Assembly: GCA_947359465.1 (NCBI GenBank)
Contig: OX375873.1
Span: 44,178,437 to 44,242,436, forward strand
Origin: Metellina segmentata
Lineage: Eukaryota; Arthropoda; Arachnida; Araneae; Tetragnathidae
Direction: 5' to 3'
DNA: 64,000 bases
A program made the translations under genes and the position numbers. A model generated the notes under the pieces. It ran no database searches, was not told where the DNA came from, and was given only the letters and a program-made list of their open reading frames with translations. Shown here one piece after another: positions 24,161-34,700 of the stretch (the stretch's first letter is position 1; each line of letters starts with the position of its first letter).

Positions 24161-24745
24161 ATATCCAAAGCTAAAGGCTGCAAGAAAATGTAGTGACGCC
24201 TATTTATAGCGTTATCTATGTCATCAGGCTATATTTTAGCACTATATCCAAAGCTAAAGGCTGCTAGAAAATGTAGTGATGCCTATTTATAGCGTTATCT
24301 ATGTCATCAGATTATATTTTAGCACAATATCTAAAGCTAAAAGCTGCTAGAAAATGTATAGTGATGTCTATTTATAACGTTATCTATGTCATCAGATTAT
24401 ATTTTAGCACAATATCCAAAGCTAAAGGCTGCTAGAAAATGTAGTGATGCCTATTTATAACGTTATCTATGTCATCAGATTATATTTTAGCACAATATCC
24501 AAAGCTAAAGGTTGTTAGAAAATGTAGTGATGCCTATTTATAGCGTTATCTATGTCATCAGGTTATATTTTAGCACTATATCCAAAGCTAAAGGCTGCTA
24601 GAAAATGTAGTGATGCCTATTTATAGCGTTATCTATGCCATCAGATTATATTTTAGCACAATATCCAAAGCTAAAGGCTGATAGAAAATGTAGTGATGCC
24701 TATTTATAGCGTTATCTATGTCATCCGGTTAAATTTTAGGGTAAT
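24161..24745 (+). repeat. 83-bp tandem array, seven units
   Basis: The marker atatcc/tctaaag starts at 24161, 24244, 24327, 24412, 24495, 24578 and 24661, giving spacings of 83, 83, 85, 83, 83 and 83. The unit runs atatccaaagctaaaggctg, ctagaaaatgtagtgatgcc, tatttatagcgttatctatg, tcatcagattatattttagc. Copies differ by only a few bases, so this array is younger than the larger repeat around it. It sits where that larger repeat carries a single copy of the same 83 bp. Confidence 0.92.
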
Positions 24746-25501
24746 TTTTTTCATTACATTGAACTTGGGATGTTAACGCCGTGATGCCCCATGCACAAGT
24801 GTCAAAAGAAGTGGAACCTTCGAAAGTTGAGCTTGAATGTTTCCCTGAAATAACAGTTTTCAATCGGAATAGGGTGTTAAACTATCCCATATTGCTTTTG
24901 ACGTGTAATAGAAAATATACGAGATACACTATAACTGTAAGTTAACAGTCCAAGAGGTTTCGAAAAGATTTCTCGTTCATCAAGATCTGATAAAGTTTGC
25001 GAGATAACTCGTCACCAAAATATTGTAGATTTTTTAAGATTACAGGATATGGACAGTTTTCTTCTAATAACCATCATCATCAACGACGATCTCATCTATC
25101 AAGACCTGGTCAACTATGCTAATCACGAGATACCTCGTGGAAATAATCACCAGGAAGGTGAATGGCTGGTAAAATGTCGTGACGCCTATTTACGAACTAA
25201 CTTATGTCATCAGGTCATATCGGAGAGAAGTATTTTTCCTAACTTTTTAAGGCATTTAGGTGGTCATTTGTTCGATGTCTTATGCACGAGTATCGAAATA
25301 ATTGAAACTTTCGATATTTGAGATTGAATATTTCCTTGGAACAACAGTTTTCAATCGAAATAGGGTATTGAGCTATACCACAGTGCTTTAGAAGTGTAAT
25401 AGAAGGTATACGATATCCACAATAACCAAGAATCCATGTCTGTTAGAAAATGTAGTGATGCCTACTTTATTACACATAGGGCATTTACACAGAAATTTAC
25501 T

Positions 25502-25526
25502 AAGAGAGAGAGAGAGAGAGAGAGAG
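25502..25526. repeat. (GA)n microsatellite
   Basis: About 12 GA units inside the diverged satellite region. Confidence 0.95.
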
Positions 25527-26170
25527 GTTTAATTATAATTCTATTTAAATATAGACCATATTACTCAGTTCTGTACGATGCAATTTATGATGGTCTTGTC
25601 AGTGGCAATACCTCCATCATTATGCCATCATTCCACATCGGATGGAAGTGGGAACAGGCCATAATGTTTATGACGTTCAGTACGAAAGTATAAGAGATCT
25701 ACAATAGCCAAATTTAAAAGCTAGTAGGAAATAAGACTTCTTTTATTTTTCATTTATTATGACAATTTAATAAGAATTATAGGACACTGACCATGTCATT
25801 ATTAAGTAAAATCCAAGCAATCTACGATAGTCAAATCATTGCCAAAATCTTGTCCTAGAATGGTAATATTTCTATAATGGCCTTCATTACAAACCAGACA
25901 GATTTTCTCCTCCTTACAAAAATGGGAATGTGGAGGTCGTTATTGGAAAGACAAAGCTCTTTATGGAGCTTTAAGCAAGTCGTTTTTTTTTCGTTCTTTC
26001 GGAAAAATCAACTTATGTCATCAGGTCGTAACGAATGAAAATCTTTCACCCGACATGTCAAGTAACCTGGGATGCCTGCCCCATGAGGTTCTGACTCAAG
26101 AGTGTCAAACGAAGTGGATTTTTAGAAACCTGAGAGTTATTTTTTTATTAGAATCAACAACGGACACTCT

Positions 26171-27044
26171 CCCCTCCTTAAGGGCAATTAAGAGAAAGTG
26201 TTAATAAGCTCATGAACATTTATTGAGGAATGAAGTGTTCTTGGGAGTCGCTGTATCAAATCAATGTGACTAAAGCCTCTAAGTGAAAGAATACATTTGT
26301 TTCACTTGTAATTTGGTAATGCAATATTTATATGATGTATCTATTTTTTAAAATTGAAATAGTTTAATTGAGTGCGTATGAGAGAACACAGTATTAAATC
26401 ATATTTCGAACTGAAAAACGCACACTCAGTAAAAAATATTCCCTTCTCAATATGAAAAAGATTGAACGAAGAGCAATAAAACAGAACTCTTAGTCGCGAA
26501 AAATTAAATGGAACATGAAACAAACATGAGTAAAGGAAAGTCTTTTATATACAAAAGATATATGTTTCACTATAAATAAAATAGGTTTTACTTTTCTTAA
26601 AAATGATTTTGACCAATGAATCCATGGTTTACTAGAAAAGAAAACCCTTTTGGTTTAAGAAACTTTTTTTCTAGAAAATAAAAACAGTAAAATTTTTACG
26701 AAAAGCCAAAGGTTTTGAAATTGTAGAGGCAATACATAGAGAAGAGCATAAGTATATTTGAATAATCTGAAATTCGTAGATTCCATTTATACTGATATTT
26801 TAAGGTTCCATAAAATCCAAATTCGTATGTCGGTGTTTATCAACAAGAAATAGTACAGACGTTACAAAGACTTTCCAAGTAACATACACAATTCGCGAAC
26901 TGAAGAATTTTCGATGAACGTGCTGATATATTTATGAGAAAAGAGCCATTGCTTAAACTTCACTTACTACTTTTATCAATCATGCGAAGCGTAATAGAAT
27001 CTATACATAATTCATAGCCGAGGAGGAAAAGATATTATTCATAC
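26171..27044. other. Kinesin intron, nothing recognised
   Basis: AT-rich intronic stretch just downstream (minus strand) of the exon at 27045-27194; no gene or repeat boundary seen. Confidence 0.55.
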
Positions 27045-27194
27045 CTCTGCTTCTGGCTGCCAGAGCTGCATCCAGCAGGTATGCGGCTTTTTCTGCAGTT
27101 GGAGCTCTTAATTCGCTCTGATTTATTAACTGGGCTCCAAATATGGGATCATCCCTCAAGTAAACGCCAGGCGAAGTGCCGCTGCCCTCTGTAC
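27045..27194 (-). CDS. KIF26: KIF26-like kinesin, motor exon 2 (visible numbering)
   Basis: The exon encodes roughly residues 67-116 and reads [19 protein letters not shown], then a [13 protein letters not shown] block, ending in DAALAARSR. The SPGVYL.DDP and [12 protein letters not shown] blocks are specific to the KIF26 family, where they lie between the P-loop and switch I. The acceptor AG is at 27195-27196 after a T tract, and the donor GTATG begins at 27044. The exon enters and leaves in phase 1 (split Gly codon with exon 1, split Asp codon with exon 3), so the reading frame is continuous across a 15.5-kb intron. No ATG-initiated frame of useful length covers it, so it is easily missed by an ORF search. 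Confidence 0.9.
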
Positions 27195-27295
27195 CTGTAA
27201 AAAAAAGTTTGATTTCATTGTTTATTAAAATGTAGCATTGCGGAAAGCAGTAACAAAGTTTTGGACTTTAAAGTGCACTTATCGCTTATGTGAAA

Positions 27296-27727
27296 CTAGA
27301 ATAAATGGCCCGCCACATGACGGGTACATAACAAAATTTATTTATTTTGTCTAAATTCATTTGTATACTTTTAAAACATGACGGTATGTGATAACTGGCG
27401 GTTGCGTATAAACCTTTTTTTTTACCACAATCTGTCGCCTTGCTTTCGCATGATGTTGTTTTTTGAGCAATACTGGTAAAACAATATTATTAAAAAACTT
27501 AATTTTTGATCAACACTGGTAAAAAAAAAAGAGCTGCGTAACTCAATGTTATTTTCATGGCGATTTCGAATACCATGATTTTTGATATTTCGTATCTCGT
27601 TTCGCTCGTAACATCACACAACCAATCAAATCAATTAGAGACTCCGCCTACTCGTGACGTCACACAACCAATCAAAAATTTAATAGCCGTGGAAACACAG
27701 CATAACCTGGCATTTTATATAATAAGA
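27296..27727 (-). mobile_element. Non-autonomous Helitron, 432 bp
   Basis: On the minus strand it starts TCTTATTATATAAAATGCC (27727 downward) and ends with the hairpin cccgtcatgtggcggg, a short spacer and CTAG (27299-27296). It lies between A and T (plus a at 27295, t at 27728), as expected for Helitron insertion. It has the same family ends and interior as 9122-10214 but with one 3' terminus and no nested MITE, so it serves as the reference copy. It sits about 100 bp upstream of the motor exon at 27045-27194. Confidence 0.82.
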
Positions 27728-28544
27728 TAGTCTAACGTGAAAAGAAGCTTTCACTTGTTCTGGTTAGCAGATGAGTTTTATGGGACAAATGCCATATTTG
27801 TCTGTGCTACGCTAAACAACTTCAAGTAGAACTTAAACACACTAGAAAAGTTTTACTGACACAAAAGAGAAATACATTCAAAGAGCAATTGAACCTTTAT
27901 GCCTTACAACTCGCAGGTTACTATTGCAGTATGCAAACCCAATGAACTTTTGAATTTTCTAATCAGTATGAGAAACCAAATTGTTTACGCACCAATTTAG
28001 AGGCCCAATTTAAAATGTTTTAGAAGGCATACGCAATTACTTTTTGTTTTTATAATAATAAAATATTTTGGTTTCTTCATTTCAGTATACAATCAATTCA
28101 ATAGGAATCAAATAATTTCCATATGAATAAATATTTGTTCTATATTTTAAATTTATACATATATCAGTTTTAATTTTTACATATTGAGTAGATTTATTTA
28201 TTGAAATAAATATTTAAATTCTATGTTCTCTCTTTTTGCAAAAAGTCAATTGGAAAACAATTATATTAGTGAGTATAAAAAAGTTGCGTTTCTATTTTTA
28301 CAAACTTTTTTTTCCTAGTCTGAAATTGCAGAGAAACTTTTAGTTACCACGAAGCACAGTATGCACATTATGTGTTTGATTTTTGGGTTGCCTTGGTGTA
28401 AAATGTGAGTTATAATATTGTGTCATTTAATTGGCAACATTTAGAAAAGGGGAAAATTGCCAAAGATGTGTAAGGAGCGAGTTACCCTATAATTTCTCTA
28501 GAACAAAGCAAATGCAGACTCTATTTCCTACAAGCATTAATAAC
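27728..28544. other. Kinesin intron, nothing recognised
   Basis: AT-rich sequence without a recognisable feature. Confidence 0.5.
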
Positions 28545-28665
28545 TCCGTGCTATGTGGTAATTGTGCTGTTGATTTAGTTCATCGTTGGATCTTTCCTTT
28601 CAGGATTGATCTCGGACCAGTAGCCCGTTGTGTTGCTCCAGTTCGACGTTAATTGAGCTACTTAC
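28545..28665 (+). repeat. SINE tail fragment
   Basis: The segment ggatctttcctttcaggatt, gatctcggaccagtagcccg and ttgtgttgctccagttcgac matches, in plus orientation, the 3' module of the SINEs at 43024-43353 and 55795-56097. The tRNA-like head is missing. It is a 5'-truncated or eroded copy. Confidence 0.75.
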
Positions 28666-29157
28666 CTACCTATCTGCGCATTTATTTTCTTAGTATGAAC
28701 CTTTTACATTCCTCATTTTCGTTCATTAATTTAAAGTACTAAATGCATCAATCAAAAATTGCATGAGAATTTGAAATTCCAGAGAACCACAACAAAGAAT
28801 TCAGAATACACATCTGCTTATTCTGAATTAGCACGCAGAAGGAGAGTTTTTCAGCGTAAAATGTAAGAAAGCTCTCAGAAAAGAAAAGTACTTCCGGTTG
28901 AAAGGAAATTCAATTCGTGAATTATCGTCGTTTTGGCTGTATTTGGTATTAATTTTTAATATGCGACATACTGAAATTTCATTCGAGTGCCACGTCAAAT
29001 TACACCACAAGCTACGAAAAGAGCTACCATAATCTTAGCACCCTCTGCATTTAGCTCACAAAGTCGTCATTGCTTAACCAATTGACTTTAACACGTTGTC
29101 TAAGAAGCTATGCAGCGTAAAAAGAATATAGGACAGGGTTCAAGCTCGAATCTATAT
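28666..29157. other. Kinesin intron, nothing recognised
   Basis: No feature seen between the SINE fragment and the mariner element. Confidence 0.5.
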
Positions 29158-29429
29158 ACAGGTTGATTATAATAAAAAATCAACTTTCAAAAAGTTGTAA
29201 AAAATAACCACTGCTCAGAATGACCTGAAATTTGAACTGAATATACTCAGAGAAGGGGGAAATGGTATGGCATAACAAAAAAAAATAGTTCAAAATTTTA
29301 GCAATAGATGGCGTTTTAAGCGTTATAATATGCAAAATAAAAGACATGTCATGCGCACGACACATTGCATTTGTTATAAAAACGCGGGGTACTTGGCAGT
29401 TTCCTCATATTGCGTCTGAGTAGCTCGTC

Positions 29430-30315
29430 ATGACTCTTTCAATGAAGGATCGCGATCTGCTTGTGAAGCTCTTTTACAAGACCGGTGACTGTGCGCCAAT
29501 AGCTCTAAAGAAGTTCCGTACAGTAAAAGGGTATGAAAAAAGGCTGTGGTCCGATGTCTGTCAAGGGTCTGGAAAAAATGATTAAGAAATTCGAAGAGAC
29601 AGGTTCTTTTGAAGTGAAATCTGACAGAGGGAGGAAATCAATTGCTTCGACGTCAGTAGAAGATGTGACCATAGAATTCCACGAAGAGACGAGCGGTGGC
29701 GTGCAAACGTGCAGTGCACGGGGAATCGCCTGAACTTTGGAGATGCCTGTGAGTATGGTGCATAAAATTGTACGAAACATCCTGTATTGCTTCCATACAA
29801 AATTACCCATGTTTATGAGTTGCTTCCTGCTGACCTGCCTCTAAGACAAACTTTTGCTCTAGAATTTCTTGCTCGCATGGAAGTGGACAATGAATGGCCA
29901 TGGAACATTTTGTGGACAGACGAAGCCCATTTCCATCTCCAAGGACATATCAATACTCAGAATTGCAGAAAAGGGGCAACGGATAAGGAACCAGTAGCTC
30001 TTCATTCTGCAAAGATGGGTCGTTCGGGGCCTGTTACCTGTACCGTCAATGGTAAACGCTATGAGAGTCTTTTGCGCTACCACGTCATTACATCACTGAA
30101 ACAGCGTACATGTATGGGTAGCATCATTTTTATGCAAGATGACGCTCCTCCGTACTTTGCATAGCCAGCGAAACAACTGCTCAAGAGGCATTTCGGAAAT
30201 GATAGAATTATCAGCCGTCATTTTCGAACAGCCTGGCCATCAAGATCACCTGATCTTAATGCATGTGACTTCTAGCTGTGGGGTTACCCGAAAAATGTTG
30301 TGTTCAATGGTCCGA
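29430..30315 (+). pseudogene. Broken mariner-family transposase (DDxD type)
   Basis: The reading starts [20 protein letters not shown] at 29430, an N-terminal helix-turn-helix, but shifts frame near 29530. A second frame then gives [20 protein letters not shown] and ends at a stop near 29733. A third gives LPYKITHVYELLPADLPLRQ, then NILWTDEAHFHL with the first catalytic Asp (about 29907-29942) and FMQDDAPPYFA with the second (about 30130-30160). The last part, SRSPDLNACDF then LWG, holds the third acidic site with a stop inside. The order and motifs are those of the arthropod IS630/Tc1/mariner transposases with DDxD triads. Several frameshifts and stops make it non-functional. Confidence 0.85.
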
Positions 30316-30323
30316 TTGTATTA

Positions 30324-31506
30324 CACTGCTGGCCACCCAAATTGCAACACCAAGAAAGACAAGAGATATCACAACGAAATTTATTTTGTAGATAACATGT
30401 TGACCAAGTATCAAATGATTAAATTTATAGACTTCTGTGAAGTGTGGTTCCTGCCAAAATCAGTAGCCAGAGTAGCGGCCATTGTTGGAGATCACCGCTG
30501 CCACACGCCTCGGCATCGATTCTGAGACTTTGGATGTGTTCTTGGGGTACAGCAGACCAAGCAGCTTCCACACGTTGCCAAAGTTGATCTGGTGTGGCAG
30601 CTGGGGATGTAATCTGGGTCAATCGTAGAGCAACCATGGACCACATATTTTCTATCGGCGAAAGATCCGGAGAGCGAGCTGGCCAGGGAAGCAATTCAAT
30701 CTGGCGATTGACAAAGGACCCTTGGACAATGCGTGCCACGTGTGGTCGCGCGTTATCCTGTTGAAATATGGCTGTGGGCAAGCCACGAAGGTAAGGAAGG
30801 ACAACTGGCTACAAAACCTCGGAGATGTAGCGCTGGCTGTTTAAAGTACCGGCAATGCGTACTAGAGGAGTGCGAGAGTGATATCCAATACCGCCCCATA
30901 CCATAATACCCGGTGCAGGACCAGTGTGGCGCTACATAACGCAGCTGTTCAGCATCCTCTTTCCATGGTGTCTCCAGACTCGAATCCGACCATCGTGGTG
31001 TTGCAGACAGAAGCGTGACTCGCCAGTAAAGACAATTTAATTCCATTCTGCCGTCCACATTCTTCTTTCATCGCACCATTGGCGGCGGAGACGTCTGCGG
31101 TTCTGCGTTAAGGGTAGACGAAGCAATGGACGTCTTGCGGACAGACCACTCTGCTGTAAACGGCGTCGAATGGTACGCGCAGACACTGGATGATGCGTTA
31201 CAGACTGAATGTGCTGTGCTATGGTTCGTGATGTGGCTGAGCGATCCGTCACTGCCATACGCACAATATGCCTGCCATCACGTGAAGTGGTGCACTGAGG
31301 TGGATGCGAGTGAACACGTAGGTCCGTCGTACCCTCCTGCATCCAACGATCACATATCCGCATTACAGTTGTTTGGTTTCGTCCAAAACGACTACCGATT
31401 TCACTGAAAGATAATCCACAATCTCGGTAGGCCACTATATTTCCACTGTCGAACTCGGATACTTGATCAAAAGATGATCGCTGTCTTCTACAAGGCATAA
31501 TTGATC

Positions 31507-31539
<33 letters not shown>

Positions 31540-31747
31540 CACAAGAAAAACACAATTGCCGTACTTGAAATCGTCGAAATCTTCAAGCCTTAAATAACGC
31601 TTTGAAGTGGCGCCACAGGCGCGCTTGATGTGCGTCTGCGCTGAAATTCTAATCATTTGCATATCTCACCCCCGCTAATGCATGTTGTAAATTTCATATT
31701 ATTTGCATGCTTCCTTCAGGGTGTTGCATTTACTGTGGCCAGCAGTG
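30324..31747 (-). mobile_element. Full-length Tc1-like element, inactive
   Basis: The inverted ends are cactgctggccacccaaatt (30324) and the inverse ending in tggccagcagtg (31747), with TA duplications at 30322-30323 and 31748-31749. Length 1424 bp. The transposase runs on the minus strand. A run of 29 A (31511-31539, T on the coding strand) lies just before the start codon. The insertion splits a mariner element, so it is younger than that copy. Confidence 0.92.
30500..31500 (-). pseudogene. Tc1-like transposase with frameshift and lost catalytic Asp
   Basis: The N-terminal part starts at MPCRRQRSSFDQVSEFDSGN (31499 downward) and holds the paired HTH DNA-binding region (SFSEIGSRFGRNQTTVMRIC). 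After EWN at about 31040 the frame breaks. The usual catalytic string FTDESRF reads FTGESRF (about 31013-31035), so the first catalytic aspartate is glycine. Further down, FQQDNARPHVARIV (about 30720-30765) and RSPDLSPIENMW (about 30640-30680) keep the second Asp and the Glu. At least two frameshifts are needed to connect the parts. It is a decayed copy of a Tc1 family common in arthropods. Confidence 0.9.
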
Positions 31748-31864
31748 TATGCTTGCAATCGGACCACTGAACACAACATTTTTCAGGTAACTGAATTGAA
31801 GGCACGCTGTTTCAATCCATGCTTTTAGCTGAATTGAAGGCACGCATTGCGCCACTCTTGCTTG

Positions 31865-33062
31865 ACTTTTCCAGGTTTTCCAGACAAATTTTTACAAAAT
31901 TCCAGGTCATACTTAAGCTGTTGACGACATTTTTGGAGTGATAAAACAAGAAATAATTCAGCATTCAATAGGCAATAATAAAAACCAATCTATATATATA
32001 TTTCTCTTACGTGGCACGCAAAAAAGACGTTATTTGTTACCGCGTTTTGGCAACATTGTGCGATTGTATGTTTACTAGGAGCCTCGCGAGTCATTTGAAT
32101 CTATAGCGTTATCGGATGAAATTTTATTGAAAAAAAAATGAATTTTAGACGAGCTGTTGCGGTTCGTAATAGAAATCTAAGAAAGCGGAGGATCTTTTCA
32201 GGGCTATTTAAAAAACGGTCCTTTTCAAGGCTAACAATTATAGTACAACAAGACGCGTGCACTACAACTTTCGACAACAAACTCAGTCAAAAAGTGTATG
32301 GGTGGCTCGAGTACTGGGGAAATGTACTCACAAACAACATGCTGGGTATTCAATTTCCAAAGCAGCGCTCACATTGCGAGTAAAAATTTGCTCAAAGTTT
32401 TCATCTAAATTCTGATTCCAGATGTACTGTATATATCTTTTATGTAATACAACAAATTTAGATTTGAAAAATATTTTTTTGGAATATATTTTGTAATCAA
32501 TCCCTTCTGCTAGGACAAGTGTCTTCATTGATGCGAGCGAAGAGAGCATAGGTTCGCGCAGCGAACCAATGAGAATTGCGAAGCAATCCTCCGGGGGTTG
32601 GCGAGCGTTAGCGAGCAGGGGGCGGGCCCCCTAGTAATAATTAAATTCTACGTATAAAAATCAATACACACAAAGCAGTAGTAATTTTTCATAAAAATAA
32701 CTTAAATATACAACCTATTTGACTTAAATCAATTTGTGAATTAATGTGTCATAAGCATGAAATTCTTCAATCTAAGCCAGTGAACAAAACAAAATTCTTT
32801 ACTTGTTAAATATTAGCTGTTTCTTTTAAAAAAGGCTGAAAGATTCAATTGGTAAGAGATACGAAACTGTACACGAATCTTATTGACTACTTTTCTCCAA
32901 AACGTCTGAGAAACCATTATAAATCATTTTCCAGGTTATTGAGGTGATTTTCCAGGTTTTAGACGAAAATTCGTAATTTCCCCTGACTCTTCCTTGATAT
33001 TTTTCGACAAAATTAAATTCTCTGATAATTCCAGGTTTTTCCTGACCCGTGGGAACCCTGAG
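31865..33062. repeat. Dispersed repeat rich in TTTTCCAGG, split by a Helitron
   Basis: The left part (ttgacttttccaggttttcc, aaattccaggtcatact) and the right part (attttccaggttattgaggt, gattttccaggttttagacg, ttccaggtttttcctgaccc, gtgggaaccctga) look like halves of one element. The Helitron at 31988-32634 lies between them. The family is not identified. Confidence 0.45.
31988..32634 (+). mobile_element. Non-autonomous Helitron, 647 bp
   Basis: It starts TCTATATATATATTTCTC at 31988 and ends with a hairpin (agggggc at 32617, gccccct to 32632) running into CTAG at 32631-32634. It is bounded by A (31987) and T (32635), the Helitron target. Two more short hairpins (ggttcgc/gcgaacc; attgc/gcaat) precede the end. 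No Rep or helicase coding is present. It belongs to a different family from the Helitrons at 9122 and 27296. Confidence 0.82.
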
Positions 33063-33640
33063 AGGAGTATCATTTCACAGCGGGTCTACAACGATACTTT
33101 CATATCAAATCCATAAGATCCACCACTCCTGAAACTTGCTACACTCGATAAGAAGCAACCTGACTGTAATGCAAGGAACTACACTAGTCCTGCTTATAAG
33201 TCGGAGCTTATGTACTCCGGAGGAGCTCGTTTCCCCGCGTGAGAACAGTCCTCAGGGCGGAATTTTTTCTTCCCTCCCCTGACCAGTGGTCAACGAACCG
33301 TTCAGAAAAAAAAATTCCCTTTCCCGCATCCCCGAGGCCGTGTGGTCTCCCCGCATCTTCCCAAATCTCGCGAGGTTTGGAACCGGGGCTCACTACGCTG
33401 TGCCCCGTTTTCCTCCAGGTAGAGGTACACCCAGAGAAAGCCGCCTGCGTCTTCTTTTCTCCCCGAGACCGTCTCTGAGAGCATCCGTAATTGGATGAAC
33501 AAACTGAAGGAATCCAGTAACATCACGGTTAATGCAGTTTGCGGCCGGGAAGGGGGTGCAACAGCTCTGGGTTTCGATTCCCGATGAGGGTATTCTAGTT
33601 TTTCCCCTCGTTCGGAGCGAGGGGATGGGGGCCCTTGATG
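33063..33640. repeat. GC-rich segment, probable repeat fragment
   Basis: This stretch is much richer in G+C than its AT-rich surroundings (for example gaggccgtgtggtctccccg, cgaggtttggaaccggggct). It contains ggtttcgattcccgatgagg near 33570, which resembles a pol III B box, but no convincing A box at the right distance. Short overlapping frames on both strands reflect the composition. It could be a SINE or another transposon fragment. Confidence 0.35.
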
Positions 33641-34700
33641 AAATTAGGGGATGCCCCGGCATCTTTCATTACAAGGAGATGGTATGCACCACACAGAGGA
33701 GGAAAGAATGAATTGTTTCCACCATATGCAAACAGCGTCCTCCAGTTGGTTTTTTGGCTTGATATGAGATCTGTGGAGTCGCTGCAAACGGTGTGTGGCT
33801 TACCGATTCCCTTTATGTAACTGTTTGACAGGGGCTCGCAACTTTATTAGTGCTGCTGGGCCGGATCGAGAACTAAGAGTGTTTGTTTGTAATATAATTT
33901 TGAAGATTGAAGGAGGTAAGGACCTAGACTTATGAAGTTTGTGGAAATTGTTTGTTTGTTTGTAATGTAAGTTTGAAGGGGAAGGAGGTAAGGACCTTGA
34001 CTTATGAAGTTTGTGGTAATTGTTTGTTTGTTTGTAATGTACGTCTGAAGGGGGAAGGAGGTAAGGACCTTGACTTATGAAGTGTGTGGAAAATGTTTGT
34101 TTGTTTCTAATGTAAGTTTGAAGGGGGAAGGAGGTAAGGACCTTGACTTATGAAGTGTGTGGAAATTGTTTGTTTGTTTGTAATGTAAGTTTGAAGGGGA
34201 AGGAGGTAAGGACCTTGACTTATGAAGTTTGCGGAAAGGAAATGGTGACACAGAGAAAGAAAGAATGAATTGCTTCCACCAATATGTAGTTTCCACGGTG
34301 ACCTCGAGTTGGTTTTTTGGTTGATATGAGATCTGTGGTGCACATACGAAAAATACTTCACATATAACTTATACTATGTACCTATACTTTGGTACACAAT
34401 GTGTACCTTATATTTTAGTAGACATTGTGTGGTGGTAAGGTGTTAGAGACTTATGAAGTTGTGTTTCTTGATTCATGAAGTGTGACGTATGGATGTGTTA
34501 TAAGAAAATTGTATGCACCATACAGAAAATAATAAATAATTTTACCATACGTAAACAGTATCGTTGAGTTGGTGTTTGGGCTCGGTATGAAAACTGTGAT
34601 GTACTTACATATCCGCTTTTAGTAACTGTTTAAGACAATCGTGTTTAGCTATATAAGTGTTGCGGGCCGGATAGTGAAGAAAGAGAGTCACATACAGTAA
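33641..34700 (+). repeat. Three diverged tandem copies of a larger unit
   Basis: The block atggtatgcaccacacagag, agaatgaattgtttccacca, gttggttttttggcttgata, tgagatctgtgg recurs at about 33665, 34240 and, more diverged, 34508. The first and third copies also share aactgttt.a.a.gg..cg, a ta...agtg.tgc.gggccgga block and gaga. The 72-73-bp array lies between copies 1 and 2. Confidence 0.7.
33882..34232 (+). repeat. 72-73-bp tandem array, five units
   Basis: The marker aaggaggtaaggacc begins at 33910, 33982, 34055, 34128 and 34200 (spacings 72, 73, 73, 72). The unit includes tgtttgtttgtaatgtaagt, ttgaaggggaaggaggtaag and gaccttgacttatgaagt. Confidence 0.92.

Larger units (their letters stand above)
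23800..26170 (+). repeat. Diverged higher-order repeat (several hundred bp units)
   Basis: The block aacttatgtcatcaggtc plus ata/gta occurs at about 23949, 25199 and 26011. Each is followed by an aatcttt/agtattttt block, then ggatg..g.c...gatgt.t.atgca, gagt.tc.aaa.gaa and tttcaat.ggaat. A further copy without the first block starts near 24740. Upstream blocks (atgcaatttatggtggtctt, gggaatgt.g.gg.cattat, gacaaagc.ctt..tggagctt) also repeat at 23810-23920, 25580-25640 and 25925-25975. The unit has no recognised protein. This is probably a diverged local satellite inside the kinesin intron. Confidence 0.7.
29158..31855 (+). mobile_element. mariner-like element split by a Tc1 insertion
   Basis: A mariner-type element on the plus strand, with a probable left end near 29158 (acaggttgattataat after a TA-rich string) and transposase remnants from 29430. 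It is interrupted at 30322 by a complete Tc1-like element. Its C-terminal coding resumes near 31828 as AELKARIA. The right terminus is not clear. Between the Tc1 and the resumption lies a short inverted copy of the transposase segment. Confidence 0.75.

Noticed and set aside
23565..24193. Frames of 79 and 156 codons on the plus strand
   Set aside because: They run through the diverged satellite unit, whose other copies at 25200 and 26010 are not open in the same way.
24161..24745. CRISPR-like array
   Set aside because: The whole 83-bp unit repeats with no unique spacers, in an animal intron. It is an ordinary tandem repeat.
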